A stretch of 64,000 bases of DNA from Imbricaverruca yamaguchii (lineage: Eukaryota > Arthropoda > Thecostraca > Neoverrucidae): assembly GCA_034440575.1 (NCBI GenBank), contig JAOTOL010001219.1, positions 186,001 through 250,000 on the forward strand, given 5' to 3'. Position numbers and translations under genes: made by a program. The notes under the pieces were generated by a model. That model had not been told where the DNA came from. It searched no databases and saw only the letters and a list, made by a program, of their open reading frames with translations. Below are positions 45,751-57,641 of the stretch, in pieces; position 1 is the stretch's first letter, and every line of letters starts with the position of its first letter.

Positions 45751-46289
45751 CCAACCTCACCATGCCATTCCGCTACACGCTCTCTTCCCCGGGCTTCTAA
45801 ACAGCCCCCGGCGGCTGTGCCAGGCGCCTGGGGAGTTGAAGTGCGCGCCGGAGCTCCGTACTTGGGGGCTCCGGGGCGCACAGACCGACGTATGTGCGCC
45901 CCTTCGGGCCCGGAGTCCGGGGGCCGGCACCCAGCGGTGACACCTCCGCTGTCGCCGCATGCTACACCCTCGACACGCAGGCGAGTCGAGGGCCCGTCTG
46001 ATCCTATGCCACAGACCAACCGGTCTGAGATGGGACCGCCGCCACCGCCTCCGCCTCTGCTAAACACTCCACTAGTGGTGGAACCTGGTAAACCATCGCG
46101 CGCTGAGAAGCGTGCGATACCTTGCACTGCGTCACCCCCTGAGGGGGTAACTCCGCGTTCACGCCCGAGGACGTCGTCGCTCGGTGCGCATCCGAGCAGC
46201 CACCCGGAACAGAACGCAGACGGCAGTCTCTAAAAGATGATTTTAGATACAGACATACAATAATTTGGTCAACTCTAGTCAACCACGAA

Positions 46290-49200
46290 ATGCCCTCTTT
46301 CGTTTTACAGTGGAACATGCGTGGTTTTAGAGCCAATTTTACTGACCTTCAGGCTGTTTTATCTCAGCGAAATCCCGCCGTTGTCTGTCTCCAAGAAACC
46401 AAGCTGCCGCCTGGGGCCTGTTGCTCACTAAATAGGTACTCAGTATTTCGCAAAGACATTCCGACTGTTACAGTGACACATGGTGGAACCATGCTGGCGG
46501 TACACAAGAGCGTACCTGCGCGTCAGGTTACTCTGCTCACATCACTGCAGGCAGTTGCTACCCGGGTGACCTTCGGCGATCGTCCAGTAACCCCCTGCTC
46601 ATTATACCTGCCCCCTGGGCTTTCTCTCCCCTCTGTAGAGCTTGGACGTTTAATGTTAGAACTCCCGCCGCCAGTTCTACTCTTAGGCGATTTTAACTGT
46701 CATCACTCAGCCTGGGGCTGTAACACGACCAATACCCGTGGAAGACTATTCGAACGTTTTATTCATGCCGAGTTGTTGTTTCTTTTAAATACAGGCTCGC
46801 CCACGTATTTTACTTCACCTTCCGGAAGCACATCTGTTTTAGACCTGAGCCTCTGCTCCCTACAACTGGCGGAACATTTTACCTGGTCCGTAGACAACGA
46901 TCCGCTGGGAAGCGACCACTTCCCCGTGTGGTTGGAATACCAAGCTGGACCTGTCCTTGGCACGAGGTCTCGGAGGTGGAACCTCCGAAAAGTTGACTGG
47001 GGTGAATTGAAGGCGAAATTAGAGGAGAAGTTCACTCCCATCAACGACTCTCCACCTACGGGGGCTACTTTTACAGCTAGAATACTCGAGGCAGCCACCA
47101 CATGTATCCCGTTAACCTCTGAGTCTCCCCATCGTACCCCAGTCCCGTGGTGGACTCCTGAGTGCCGGGAGGCCATCCGTGCCCGTAAACAAGCCTTTCG
47201 AGCCTTTGACCGTCGAAGCACAACAGTCAATATGATAGCATTTATGAAAGCCAGAGCATACGCTCGTAGGACTGTTAGTGAGGCCAAACGGAATTCGTGG
47301 CAAAAGTACGTCGGAGGCTTCACTTCATCCACCTCCTCAAAGGAGGTGTGGTCGCGAATAAAGCGTATATCCGGTAAATTATGTTCTGCCCCGTTGCCTG
47401 TCCTACAAGTAGCAGGTCGTAACATTACACACACAGCTGAGGTCGCGAGTGAATTTGGTCACACGCTATACCAACGAAGCAGATCCGGGAATGATCACCC
47501 CAAATTCCTGCGTCATCGGTTCCAGAGCGAGAAAATTACGTTACAGTTTTCCACATATAAACGGCTGGCATATAACGATCCCTTCACAAAGGCAGAGTTA
47601 GCATCAGCAGTTCTTTCTCTGCGTGAAGTGTCTGAGGGTCCTGATAAAATACATGATGAAACGCTGCGTCACTTGCCACCTTGTGCCCAGCACGTTCTGG
47701 TGTCCACGTTAAATTCGCTTTGGAAAACCGGAAAGTTCCCGGCAGCCTGGCGACAGGCCACTGTTATTCCACTCCTGAAACCCGGGAAGGATGGAAAGGA
47801 TCCTCTTCACTACCGTCCTATCTCGTTAACATCTTCGCTATGTAAGCTGATGGGAAAAAATGGTGAATGTCCGGCTTATCTTGGTATCTGGAGGACAGAA
47901 AGATTTTAGTAAATTCTAAGTGTGTTTTTAGGAAAAATCGCTGTACGATCGACCGTCTTATCACCCTTGACACTGACATACGTGCTGCTTTTATAAGGAA
48001 GCGACATGTTGGAGCTGTCTTTTTTTACATTGAGGGCGCATTCGACACAACATGGCGCCATGGCATACTTATAAAAATCCATGAATGCGGTCTTCGTGGC
48101 CCGCTAGCTTTCTTCCTTCAAAACTACCTAAAAGATCGTCTGTTTAGAGTCCGTGTTGGCAACCATTTCTCTGGCTGGTTCCGGCAGGTGAATGGAGTGC
48201 CTCAGGGCGGCGTGCTTAGCGTTCCTGTGTTTTCCCTCCTCATTAATGATATCGGCAGTACGTTTCCACCAGCTATCTGTAGCTCGTTTTTTGCCGACGA
48301 CTTCGCTATTTGGACGTCGAGCGCCTCATCACCCACACTACAAAGGCAGCTATAGCTTGCTGTCTCCCTCTTGGAACGATGGGCAAACGCAAGGGGCTTC
48401 CGTTTTTCAGCGGGAAAAACTGTAGCCATGCATTTCTGTCGGCGTTAAGGCTGTCAGAACGTGGAGATCATGCTGTATAAGTCACAAATTCCTACGAGAC
48501 CGGTGGTTAGGTTTCTTGGTGTTATGTTTGACTCTCGCCTAACATATCGGGACCATTTTAAAATGCTCCGTGACAAGTGTTTTAAAACGCTGAATATACT
48601 TAAGGTGATTTCACGTACATCATATGGTGCCGACAGACTCACATTGCTGCTTTTATATCGATCTTTAATTCGTTCTAAGCTTGACTATGCGTGCTTTGTG
48701 TATGACTGTGCATGTGCAACAGCCAAGCGAACACTGGACACCATTCATCACACTTCGCTACGTATCGTTACCGGCGCATTTCGCACGTCACCGGCAGTAA
48801 GTCTTTTAGCAGAGATAAACGAGCCCAGCCTTGCTATGCGTCGCGAATTGCTTGGGATGCGCTATGCATGCAAGCTGCGGCAGTTTCCCGAACATCCCAC
48901 ATATCGGTCACTATTTTCCCGACGTATACTTGCTCTGTTCAGAGGGAGACGACTGGGAACATCGATTCGACTGTGTGAGGATCCGCACCCTCTTCAAGAA
49001 TAGCGCCATACGCTTGAGTGGAGTGCTGCGTGTGGATTCTCTAAAAACCCTCCCTGGAGATTGGTCTCCAGATATTGATCTATCACTGGCACATATGAGA
49101 AAAGGTCATGCTATTCCTGCAGAACTCAAGCTCAGAGCACTGGAACTTATTTCGTCCTACGGAGACTACACATCGACCTATACGGATGATTCCAAAACGG

Positions 49201-50002
49201 GTACCGCTGTTGGCAGTGCCTTTGTTACAGACACTGCAACTCGAACATTTTCGCTCCCAGCGAATGCATCGGTTTACACATCGGAATTGGTTGCAATGAA
49301 CAAGGCGCTGTGTTTTGTTGAGATTGGACATGATACGTCGCATGTGATATATATAGCGACTCGCTCAGCAGCCTGCTGGCGCTAGGAGGGTTTTACCCAC
49401 AAAACCCAGTGGTACAAGACGTTCTATCTAAACTTACGTTGCTCAACACAATAGGTAAAAAAGTAGTATTATGTTGGCTCCCAAGTCACGTGGGAATCAC
49501 TGGAAATGAGGCTGCGGACGCTGCAGCGAAACGCGCCGCTCAAGCTCCACGCACTCGACGTCTTCCTCTCCCTGCGAGGGACTTTTTCCCAGACATTAAG
49601 AGCGCCGTTCTAAGGAAATGGGAAGCCAGCTGGGAGTCCATGACTGATAATAAGTTGAGGAGAGTTAAGCACCGTCTCAGTGAATGGCCATCATCATCAC
49701 ATAACATCAGACACAGGGAGGTGGTATTATGCCGCTTGCGAATAGGTCATACATACGACACCCATCGGTACCTCCTGAGTGGTGACGAAAAGCCGTTGTG
49801 TCAAAGGTGCCGCGCTCTCCTATCAGTACAACACATATTGGTTGTGTGCCCAATACTTGCCCCTGTGCGAAGACGTCACTTCGGGCGCAGTTCAGTCTCG
49901 GTACGGGAAGTATTGGGGGATGAATCCCCCTTCATACAATCGGGACAGCTATTCCACTTCCTTGCAGATGTCAAGTTTGCGGTGGTGTATACGCCCCATT
50001 AA
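46290..50002 (+). pseudogene. LINE ORF2 (endonuclease, reverse transcriptase, RNase H), frameshifted
   Basis: The first segment, 46290 to about 47860, carries the AP endonuclease (QWNMRGFRAN, CLQETKL, LLGDFNCHHSAWG, GSDHFPVW) and the start of the RT (HYRPISLTSSLCKLMGK). After a frameshift, 47867-48355 has the RT core: FYIEGAFDTTWRHGIL, NGVPQGGVLSVPVFSLLIND and the catalytic SSFFADDFAIW. A stop follows (48353-48355). The thumb region is at 48461-49003 (FLGVMFDSRLTYRDHF). The RNase H domain is at about 49130-49560 (YTDDSKTG, YTSELVAMNKAL, LPSHVGITGNEAADAAAK), with a shift near 49352 inside a TA run. A C-terminal Cys/His stretch (CQRCRALLSVQHILVVCP) ends at 50002. Key catalytic residues are present, but at least four lesions make it inactive as read. 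Confidence 0.93.
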
Positions 50003-50176
50003 TATGACAGGTATGTGGTAGAACTGATATGGTTATGCTGTATATCACGACAGTGGATTTTACAATGCCACATTTAATACCAACTTTCGTTCTACAACCT
50101 GATATGAGTGACTATGTTATGGGCGCTGCATGACCTCTGCAGTCGATACGCCCTAAAACTCCAATAACCAACCAAC

Positions 50177-50639
50177 TTCGATATCAGTTCGTGACTGATT
50201 CTTCGGCTCGCATATGAATTCATCACTAATTTGAATGGATTCACCGAATGGTACGAATCCGACACTGGCACCGCTTTGAACTCGGCAGTTTCCTCGGCAT
50301 GATCTCTCGAGCTGTGGGTGCTATATTATGGTCGGTACGCCCTAAAGCTGTCACACGAGCGGCTGAAGATCGGAGAGCACAGCTCTCCGTGTCTGTCAAT
50401 GGAAAACCTGGCATATTGTTTCTCAGTTTGTGGTGGGCAGTGTTGATTTGCAACTTAGGACTATTCGCAAATAAGAAGAAAGATTGCGACGAAAGACATG
50501 GATAAAAACAGTCACAGCGAGATTAGTGGTTCCAGTCTCTAACCATGTTACTGAAGTCAAGGCCGTTGAAGGCGAGCTCTGATTTATTATTAGAGTTTTA
50601 GGGTGAGTCAGTCCCAATTGGGTTATTTTGTTGGGGGCA
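50177..50639. other. Non-coding sequence after the LINE
   Basis: This is unique sequence with no recognisable gene. Small ORFs at 50241-50505 occur on both strands without domains. Confidence 0.5.
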
Positions 50640-51048
50640 CGCTGAACGAACGTAATCAGTATGTTTGTTGAAGTGGTACGTCGTGGACAGCGCGCTCGAC
50701 GAACGTGATCAGTATGTTTATTGAAGTGGTACGTCGTGGACAGTGCGCTCGACGAACGTGGTCAGTGTGTTTATTGAAGTGGTACGTCGTGGACAGTGCG
50801 CTCGACGAACGTGGTCAGTATGTTTATTGAAGTGGTACGTCGTGGACAGTGCGCTCGACGAACGTGGTCAGTATGTTTATTGAAGTGGTACGTCGTGGAC
50901 AGTGCGCTCGACGAACGTAATCAGTATGTTTGTTGAAGTGGTCCGTCGTGGACAGTGCGCTCGACGAACGTGGTCAGTATGTTTATTGAAGTGGTCCGTC
51001 GTGGACAGTGCGCTCGACGAACGTCGTCAGTATGTTTATTGAAATGGT
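50640..51048. repeat. 53-bp minisatellite, about 8 copies
   Basis: The unit is GACAGTGCGCTCGACGAACG, then TGGTCAGTATGTTTATTGAA, then GTGGTACGTCGTG, with few differences between copies. Confidence 0.97.
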
Positions 51049-51767
51049 TGCCGGCTGAGTGGCGCTTGAGGACGGGGTCGGCTGCCGGCTGCCCGCGGTG
51101 CTATTTTGAGCATTGCCACGTGTTTTGCCGGCCGATCTGAGCGGCGATGCCGTTGTGTGACGCTCAGCGGGTAGGTGAGATGTTCATGCTCCATGACTTA
51201 CGTCGGTGAAGCAGAATACAATCTACGATAAAACACGAGCAGTGCAATCCGTGGAGAGGAAGTGCGTTTTGCCCTTGTCATTCAGTCTAAGAAAAGTATA
51301 AGCATTTCAGATATTCGGGTATATGGTTTGGGTAATTATCCATGCAGTTTCGATAAAAGCTGGTTCTAAGGAACGAATCGTTGGAATCTTGCAGCGAAGT
51401 TAGGTGGAGGTGCGTTCCCGCCGATATTTGTCACGGTTTTATTGAAATACCCCCTCGGCTCCTGACTCGACACATTAATTGCCAACTTCTTGCATATCCG
51501 TGTCACCGTCAAAGGAGCCAAATATAAGAAATCTGTCGGACGTTTTGCTCGTCTGTGTGCACTTCCGTGAGAATTGGCCGCAGAAAGGCGACGTCCATTA
51601 CGCTCATGGTGAGTGGACCGGTGCTTTTGTGTGCAAAGGTCGTGTTCGGGGACCGGGGTCGTACAAAGCTCACGCTCGTGCCCTGTTGGAACGTGTCCCG
51701 GTGGATTGGGTCACGGCCCACATCCGCGAATATGTGTCGACTTGGTATTGTATGCGCCACATGTCTC
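51049..51767. other. Non-coding sequence, no gene recognised
   Basis: This is unique sequence. Open frames entering the next array from 51479-51613 have no recognisable domain in their unique N-terminal parts. Confidence 0.5.
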
Positions 51768-52798
51768 CATCGTCGCACCAGGCACCACCTCGGCACCTGC
51801 GTGTCTCCACCGTCGCACCAGACGACACCACCTCGGCACCCGTGCGTCTCCACCGTCACACCAGACAACACCACCTCGGCACCTGTGTCTCCACCGTCAC
51901 ACCAGACACCACCTCGGCACCTGCGTGTCTCCACCGTCACACCAGACACCACCTCGGCACCTGTGTCTCCACCGTCACACCAGACGACACCACCTCGGTA
52001 CCTGCGTGTCTCCACCGTCACACCAGACACCACCTCGGTACCTGTGTGTCTCCACCGTCACACCAGACACCACCTCGGCACCTGCGTGTCTCCACCGTCA
52101 CACCAGACACCACCTCGGCACCTGTGTCTCACCGTCACACCAGACGACACCACCTCGCTACCTGCGTGTCTCCAACGTCACACCAGACACCACCTCGGTA
52201 CCTGTGTGTCTCCACCGTCACACCAGACACCACCTCGGCACCTGCGTGTCTCCACCGTCACACCAGACGACACCACCTCGGCACCTGCGTGTCTCCACCG
52301 TCACACCAGACGACACCACCTCGCCACCTTTTTCCCCCCCCCCCAACACACCGTCACACCAGACACCACCTCGGCACCTGTGTCTCCACCGTCACACCAG
52401 ACGACACCACCTCGGCACATGTGTCTCCACCGTCACACCAGACGACACCACCTCGGCACCTGCGTGTCTCCACCGTCACACCAGACACCACCTCGGCACC
52501 TGTGTGTCTCCACCGTCACACCAGACGACACCACCTCGGCACCTGCGTGTCTCCACCGTCACACCAGACGACACCACCTCGGTGTGTCTCCACCGTCACA
52601 CCAGACACCACCTCGGCACCTGCGTGTCTCCACCGTCACACCAGACACCACCTCGGTACCTGCGTGTCTCCACCGTCACACCAGACGACACCACCTCGGC
52701 ACCTGCGTGTCTCCACCGTCACACCAGACACCACCTCGGCACCTGTGTGTGTCCACCGTCACACCAGACACCACCTCGGTACCTGTGTGTGTCCACCG
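51768..52798. repeat. 40/43-bp minisatellite, about 25 copies
   Basis: The unit is CACCTGCGTGTCTCCACCGT followed by CACACCAGACACCACCTCGG. A frequent 43-bp form has an extra GAC (CAGACGACACC). A poly-C expansion (12 C) interrupts at about 52337. Three plus-strand frames stay open for over 400 codons because of the unit; these are artefacts. Confidence 0.97.
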
Positions 52799-53477
52799 GT
52801 GCTGCGGGTGGCCGCAGTGGTCGGGCCGAGAGTCGCCGGCTGTGCATTAAGTGGCGTACGGCGCCCGAGACCGCGTCATTAAGGACGCCGCCGGCGGTCA
52901 CTGGCCTGACTTCTGACGAGAATGGGCCGGGCCCGGGGGGGGGGGGCACCTGCGGTCCGCGGTCGGTCACCGGCTGGACTGATGGCAGTGTGGGAGGGGA
53001 TGGGGGCTGGCGGTTGGCACTCGTTCCTGTTGTGTATGCGTGCGAGACTGGCTGAAAGGGCGGGAGCTTCTGGGGCTGGTGGCCGCGGGCCAGGCGACAC
53101 GCTGCCCACCAAACTGCTCCGGCGCTGATCACAGATAGTTCTGAACCCTGTCGCTGTCTGAACACTGTCGCTCCGGCCCCGGACCTATATCTGACTTTGG
53201 CTTCTGTCCCGGCCCCGGGCCCATATCTGACTTTAGCTTCTGTCCCGGCTCCGGCTCACGTTCCTGTTTTTGTTCCGGTTTGGGCTCTGGCTCTGGCTCT
53301 GGCTCTGGCTCTAGATCTGGCTCTGGCTCTGAGTCTATGAAGTTCTAGATTATCGTGGTTTCCACAAAGGAAATTTGATAATTGTGCTTGTCATATAAGT
53401 CGCATTGTTTCAATACTTGCAAATGTGTTTTTATTTCTACGTATAATCTAGTTTTCACTCGGTTGCGCTCTATCGTG
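52799..53477. other. GC-rich non-coding sequence with CTCTGG microsatellite
   Basis: No gene is recognised. A G10 run lies at about 52937, and a (GGCTCT)n hexamer run at about 53283-53336 follows a degenerate CCGGCCCCGG...TATCTGACTTT duplication (53173-53232). Confidence 0.6.
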
Positions 53478-54421
53478 CGCGCCACACGAGGGTCGGCTTT
53501 CGCCCTGTTGGCGTAGATATTAGCGAGGCATTCGACTGCCCGCTGGCGCCACACGAAGGCGCGCTGTCGCCCTGTTGGCGTAGACATTAGCGAGGCATTC
53601 GACTGCTCGCTGGCGCCACACGAGGGTCGGCTGTCGCCCTGTTGGCGTAGACATTAGCGAGGCATTCGACTGCCCGCTGGCGCCACACGAAGGCGCGCTG
53701 TCGCCCTGTTGGCGTAGACATTAGCGAGGCATTCGACTGCCCGCTGGCGCCACACGAGGGTCGGCTGTCGCCCTGTTGGCGTAGACATTGCAGGCATTCG
53801 ACTCCCCGCTGGCGCACAAGAAGGTTTGGCGTAGACATTAGCGAGGCATTCGACTGCCCGCTGGCGCCACACGAAGGCGCGCTGTCGCCCTGTTGGCGTA
53901 GATATTAGCGAGGCATTCGACTGCCCGCTGGCGCCACACGAAGGCGCGCTGTCGCCCTGTTGGCGTAGACATTAGCGAGGCATTCGACTGCCCGCTGGCG
54001 CCACACGAAGGCGCGCTGTCGCCCTGTTGGCGTAGACATTAGCGAGGCATTCGACTGCCCGCTGGCGCCACACGAGGGTCGGCTGTCGCCCTGTTGGCGT
54101 AGATATTAGCGAGGCATTCGACTGCCCGCTGGCGCGAGTCGCTGTCGCCCTGTTGGCGTAGACATTAGCGAGGCATTCGACTGCCCGCTGGCGCCACACG
54201 AAGGCGCGCTGTCGCCCTGTTGGCGTAGACATTAGCGAGGCATTCGACTGCCCGCTGGCGCCACACCAAGGCGCGCTGTCGCCCTGTTGGCGTAGACATT
54301 AGCGAGGCATTCGACTGCCCGCTGGCGCCACACGAGGGTCGGCTGTCGCCCTGTTGGCGTAGACATTAGCGAGGCATTCGACTGCCCGCTGGCGCCACAC
54401 CAAGGCTCGCTGTCGCCCTGT
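53478..54421. repeat. 67-bp minisatellite, about 14 copies
   Basis: The unit is GTTGGCGTAGACATTAGCGA, then GGCATTCGACTGCCCGCTGG, then CGCCACACGAAGGCGCGCTG and TCGCCCT. GAGGGTCGG/GAAGGCGCG variants alternate along the array. A few units carry internal deletions (near 53790-53825 and 54133). Confidence 0.97.
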
Positions 54422-54618
54422 TGACCTAATCCATCGATCACACGCGGACGATCAATGCCGGGTGGTTGGAGAGAACAAGGTAGGCTAAGTATGCCAGGTA
54501 CTGTGTGTAAACTCGAGCAACAAATGGGCGAATGGGGAATGGCGTGCTGGGCGGCGTACCCGGAAGAGGACTTGTCCCCGCTTGCGCTGTGGGGAGCGTG
54601 ATTGCTGAGGGCCTGTCC

Positions 54619-54780
54619 GCGCTGATGCACATCACATTTACACATCACACATCACCGCGCTGATGCACATCACATTTACACATCACACATCACCGCGCTG
54701 ATGCACATCACATTTACACATCACACATCACCGTGCTGATGCACATCATCATTTACTACTCTACACATCACCGCTATGAT
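54619..54780. repeat. 38-bp repeat, about 4 copies
   Basis: Units of CACCGCGCTGATGCACATCA followed by CATTTACACATCACACAT. The fourth is degenerate. Confidence 0.92.
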
Positions 54781-55790
54781 GCACATGACATTACTCATCC
54801 CACATCACCCCGCGGCCTGTTCACATCCGACATCACCGACCAGTATCGCATCTGCCATCACTGCTGGCCAATACCTCATCCGACATCACCCCGACCAGTT
54901 CACATCCGATAGCATCACCGACCAGTATCACAGCTGACATCATCACCGACCAGTATTACATCCGACTTCACCACCGACCAGTTCACATCCGATAGCATCA
55001 CCGACCAGTATCACAGCTGACATCATCACCGACCAGTATCGCATCTGACATCATCACCGACCAGTATCACATCCGACATCACCCCCGACCAGTTCACATC
55101 CGATAGCATCACCGACCAGTACCACAGCCGACATCACCGCCAGTATCACATTCGAGATCACCACCACTATCACATCCGACATCACCACCACTATCACATC
55201 CGACATCACCATCAATATCACATCCGAGATCACCACAGTGATTAATTATTCGTGAGGTAGGGTGGAATATACCACTTTCTGAACACTCAGTCGACATCCT
55301 TCTCCAACAAGCACCAGCACCCTGCTCAGTGATATGAAGTATTTGTCTCCTTTCTAATATTTTCTTGTTTATAAAAAGCATGTGTATGCCCTCAATAAGG
55401 CATGCTGTTACACAAACATCTTGCAATTCAGTTTCAGGAAAATGGATGGCCTATAATGTGATATAATACCATACAATACCATATAATGGCATGCAATATC
55501 AGTTTGTCGTAGTTATTATTCTCCCTATCCCGAATATACCTCTTCTTTAAGTATGAATGTCAAAACAAATAATAAAGATCCAGTCATAATTACCTACACC
55601 ATCAACGCAAATTTTAGCCTGAAAGACATGAAAAATATTTTAAATTACACTAATTACATCTCAAATTTTGATATCCTGCTATGCTTGTTTCGACATCTCA
55701 CACCTAACGAAAACCAATATTTTAACCCTGCATCACCACCAGTATCACGTCGGACATCACCGATGAGACACGCCGTCAGTCGACGACGCG
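54781..55790. repeat. Degenerate CATCACCGACCAGTAT repeat, split by a MITE
   Basis: Irregular units of about 20-30 bp combine CATCACCGACCAGT(A/T), TCACATCCGA and GATAGCATCACC. The array resumes after the MITE (55739 onward, CATCACCACCAGTATCACGT). Confidence 0.85.
55236..55730 (-). mobile_element. hAT-like MITE (495 bp) in a minisatellite
   Basis: The termini are CAGTGATTAATTATTCG and, on the minus strand, CAGGGTTAAAATATTGG. The flanking 8-bp repeat is GATCACCA/CATCACCA (55228-55235 and 55731-55738, one mismatch). Over nearly its full length it matches 41340-41867, minus the nested retrocopy there. There is no coding capacity. Confidence 0.85.
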
Positions 55791-56109
55791 TCCCGCCTCC
55801 TCCCTGCAGCCATTCATTGTGCGCTATCGCCCACGAGGGAACCATCCGCCCTAGCTTACGCTCTCAGCTTGCGTTATTCAGCAAGCCAGCTGTGTTCAAG
55901 AAGACTAACCGGAATTATCATATGCAATCTATGATGTTGACTTAATCGTCTGTATCAGCTGTGCCAAAGGAAGACCATTGTATACTCTGGGCTGCCGTCG
56001 CAAGCGTTGACCGGCGGTGTTGCTGTCTTTTGTTTACTGTCGGGGTTGCTGCCTCTCGTTAATTTCGTAGGTGGCGACTGTCGGGGTTGCTGCCTCTCGT
56101 TAATGTCGC
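55791..56109. other. Short unique stretch
   Basis: No gene is recognised. A local direct repeat, GGCGACTGTCGGGGTTGCTG or GTCGGGGTTGCTGCCTCTCG, occurs at about 56040 and 56076. Confidence 0.5.
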
Positions 56110-56845
56110 GGGTGGTGACAGTACGTGGTGTGACCGGTATTCTGCCGGACCAGATGCGGCCCGGTCTGCGGTGCAGTTTTGTGTATTGTGTTCTGTATTA
56201 GTGTGTGGTATGAAGTGTGTATGGTACGGTCTGAGACCAGACACGAAGTTGCGTTTCGAGTGGTGTGTGGTATCCGGTATGTGGTGTGGCCGGTGTTCTG
56301 TCGGACACAGCCCGTTACGTGATGCGATGTGGTGTCGGTATCCGGTGTTTGATGTGGCTGGCGCTCTGTCGGACCAGACAAGTCCCGGTATGCGATGCTG
56401 TGTGGTGTGTCGTGTGCGGCATTTGGTGTGGCTGGTGCTCTGTCTGACCAGACGGCCCGGTATGCGATGCTGTGTGGTGTGTCGTGTGCGGCATTTGGTG
56501 TGGCTGGTGCTCTGTCTGACCAGACGGCCCGGTATGCGATGCTGTGTGGTGTGTCGTGTGCGGTATTTGGTCTGGCTGGTGCCCTGTCGGAGCAGACACG
56601 GCCCGGTATGCGAGTCTGTGTGGTGTGTCGTGTGCGGTATTTGGTGTGGCTGGTGCTCAGTCAGGCCAGACACGGCCCGGTATGCGATGCTGTGTGGTGT
56701 GTCGTGTGCGGTATTTGGTCTGGCTGGTGCCCTGTCGGAGCAGACACGGCCCGGTATGCGAGTCTCTGTGGTGTGTCGTGTGCGGTATTTGGTGTGGCTG
56801 GTGCTCTGTCGGGCCAGACACGGCCCGGTATTCGGCGTGCAGCGA
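56110..56845. repeat. 72-74-bp minisatellite, about 10 copies
   Basis: The unit is GTGTGCGGTATTTGGTGTGG, then CTGGTGCTCTGTCGGACCAG, then ACACGGCCCGGTATGCGATG and CTGTGTGGTGTGTC. The 5' units are strongly diverged and the 3' units nearly identical, so the array is growing or homogenising from its right side. Confidence 0.93.
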
Positions 56846-57641
56846 TGCCCGGAAGTCCAGGTGCCCGGCCGGGTTCGTCCTCCTACTCCCGGCTAACATC
56901 GATCGGGCGCACAGGTCGACTGGAGAGCCGCACGGCCGCGGTCGCCCGCCCAGCAAACTAGAGATGCGCACGGACGTGGATGGATGCGAGAGGTGTGCGA
57001 TTTCAGTATGTGCGTGTGTGCGTGGCGCGCGCGCGGTCGGGTGAGTACTGAGGGGGACAATGTCGCAAGGTTACATGTTAGCGCAAGGCCGAGAGGAGTG
57101 GAAGTGGTTAAATCATCCTTTGGTGGGAAATGACCCTCTGAAGTGCATTTTCAGCGACATTCGCGCATTGGAGCGCGGTGTTGCTGCAGGAAATGAAGTA
57201 TAATCGCCAGTGCGGGTGGCAACGGGCCCCTCTCCCGTCGCCAGCGTCGGAAACGGACAGATCCGGGTGTTGATGCCCGTCATGGATTTTGTATCGTCTT
57301 TGACAGGATTACCGTGCAGAACTCAGCCCACTGGGCCCTGCCCCACGTGTTCTCATTCATCGTGGACTGAAAGTCGAGCTCGCGTCGTCTCGTGGTTCAC
57401 GAGACTGGATGCTTTTAGAGTTAGCCGATCTGTCTGCAGGTTCACAAATTGCTCTTCGAAGAGGCTTCACTTTGGTGGCCTTCGGTCTAGAAGGTTTTGG
57501 GACTCCGGCCAGTGCGGCGGTGCGGGTAACAAGCAAAGCACCACCTCGACCTGGTGATGACAGGGCGGTATTGATTGGGTCGCTGATGCTGTGGACAGAT
57601 TCGCCTTTTTGTTCGTCGGTCTCGATGTCTGTTCAGTATGG
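56846..57641. other. Non-coding sequence, no gene recognised
   Basis: This is unique sequence. The ORFs at 57210-57663 show no recognisable domain. Confidence 0.5.

Larger units (their letters stand above)
44000..50176 (+). mobile_element. I-group LINE, nearly full length
   Basis: This is a non-LTR retrotransposon. A GC-rich leader (about 44000-44379; the exact start was not determined) precedes ORF1 with zinc knuckles (44380-45750) and a long GC-rich inter-ORF region. ORF2 follows (46290-50002) with AP endonuclease, reverse transcriptase and RNase H. An RNase H domain after the RT points to the I group of clades. The 3' end is probably the ATGGGCGCTGCATGACCTCT...AATAACCAACCAAC tail at 50118-50176. 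No clear target duplication was found at the two ends. Confidence 0.88.

Noticed and set aside
51479..53055. Three overlapping ORFs of 430-480 codons
   Set aside because: They are produced by the 40/43-bp array, and their unique ends lack domains.
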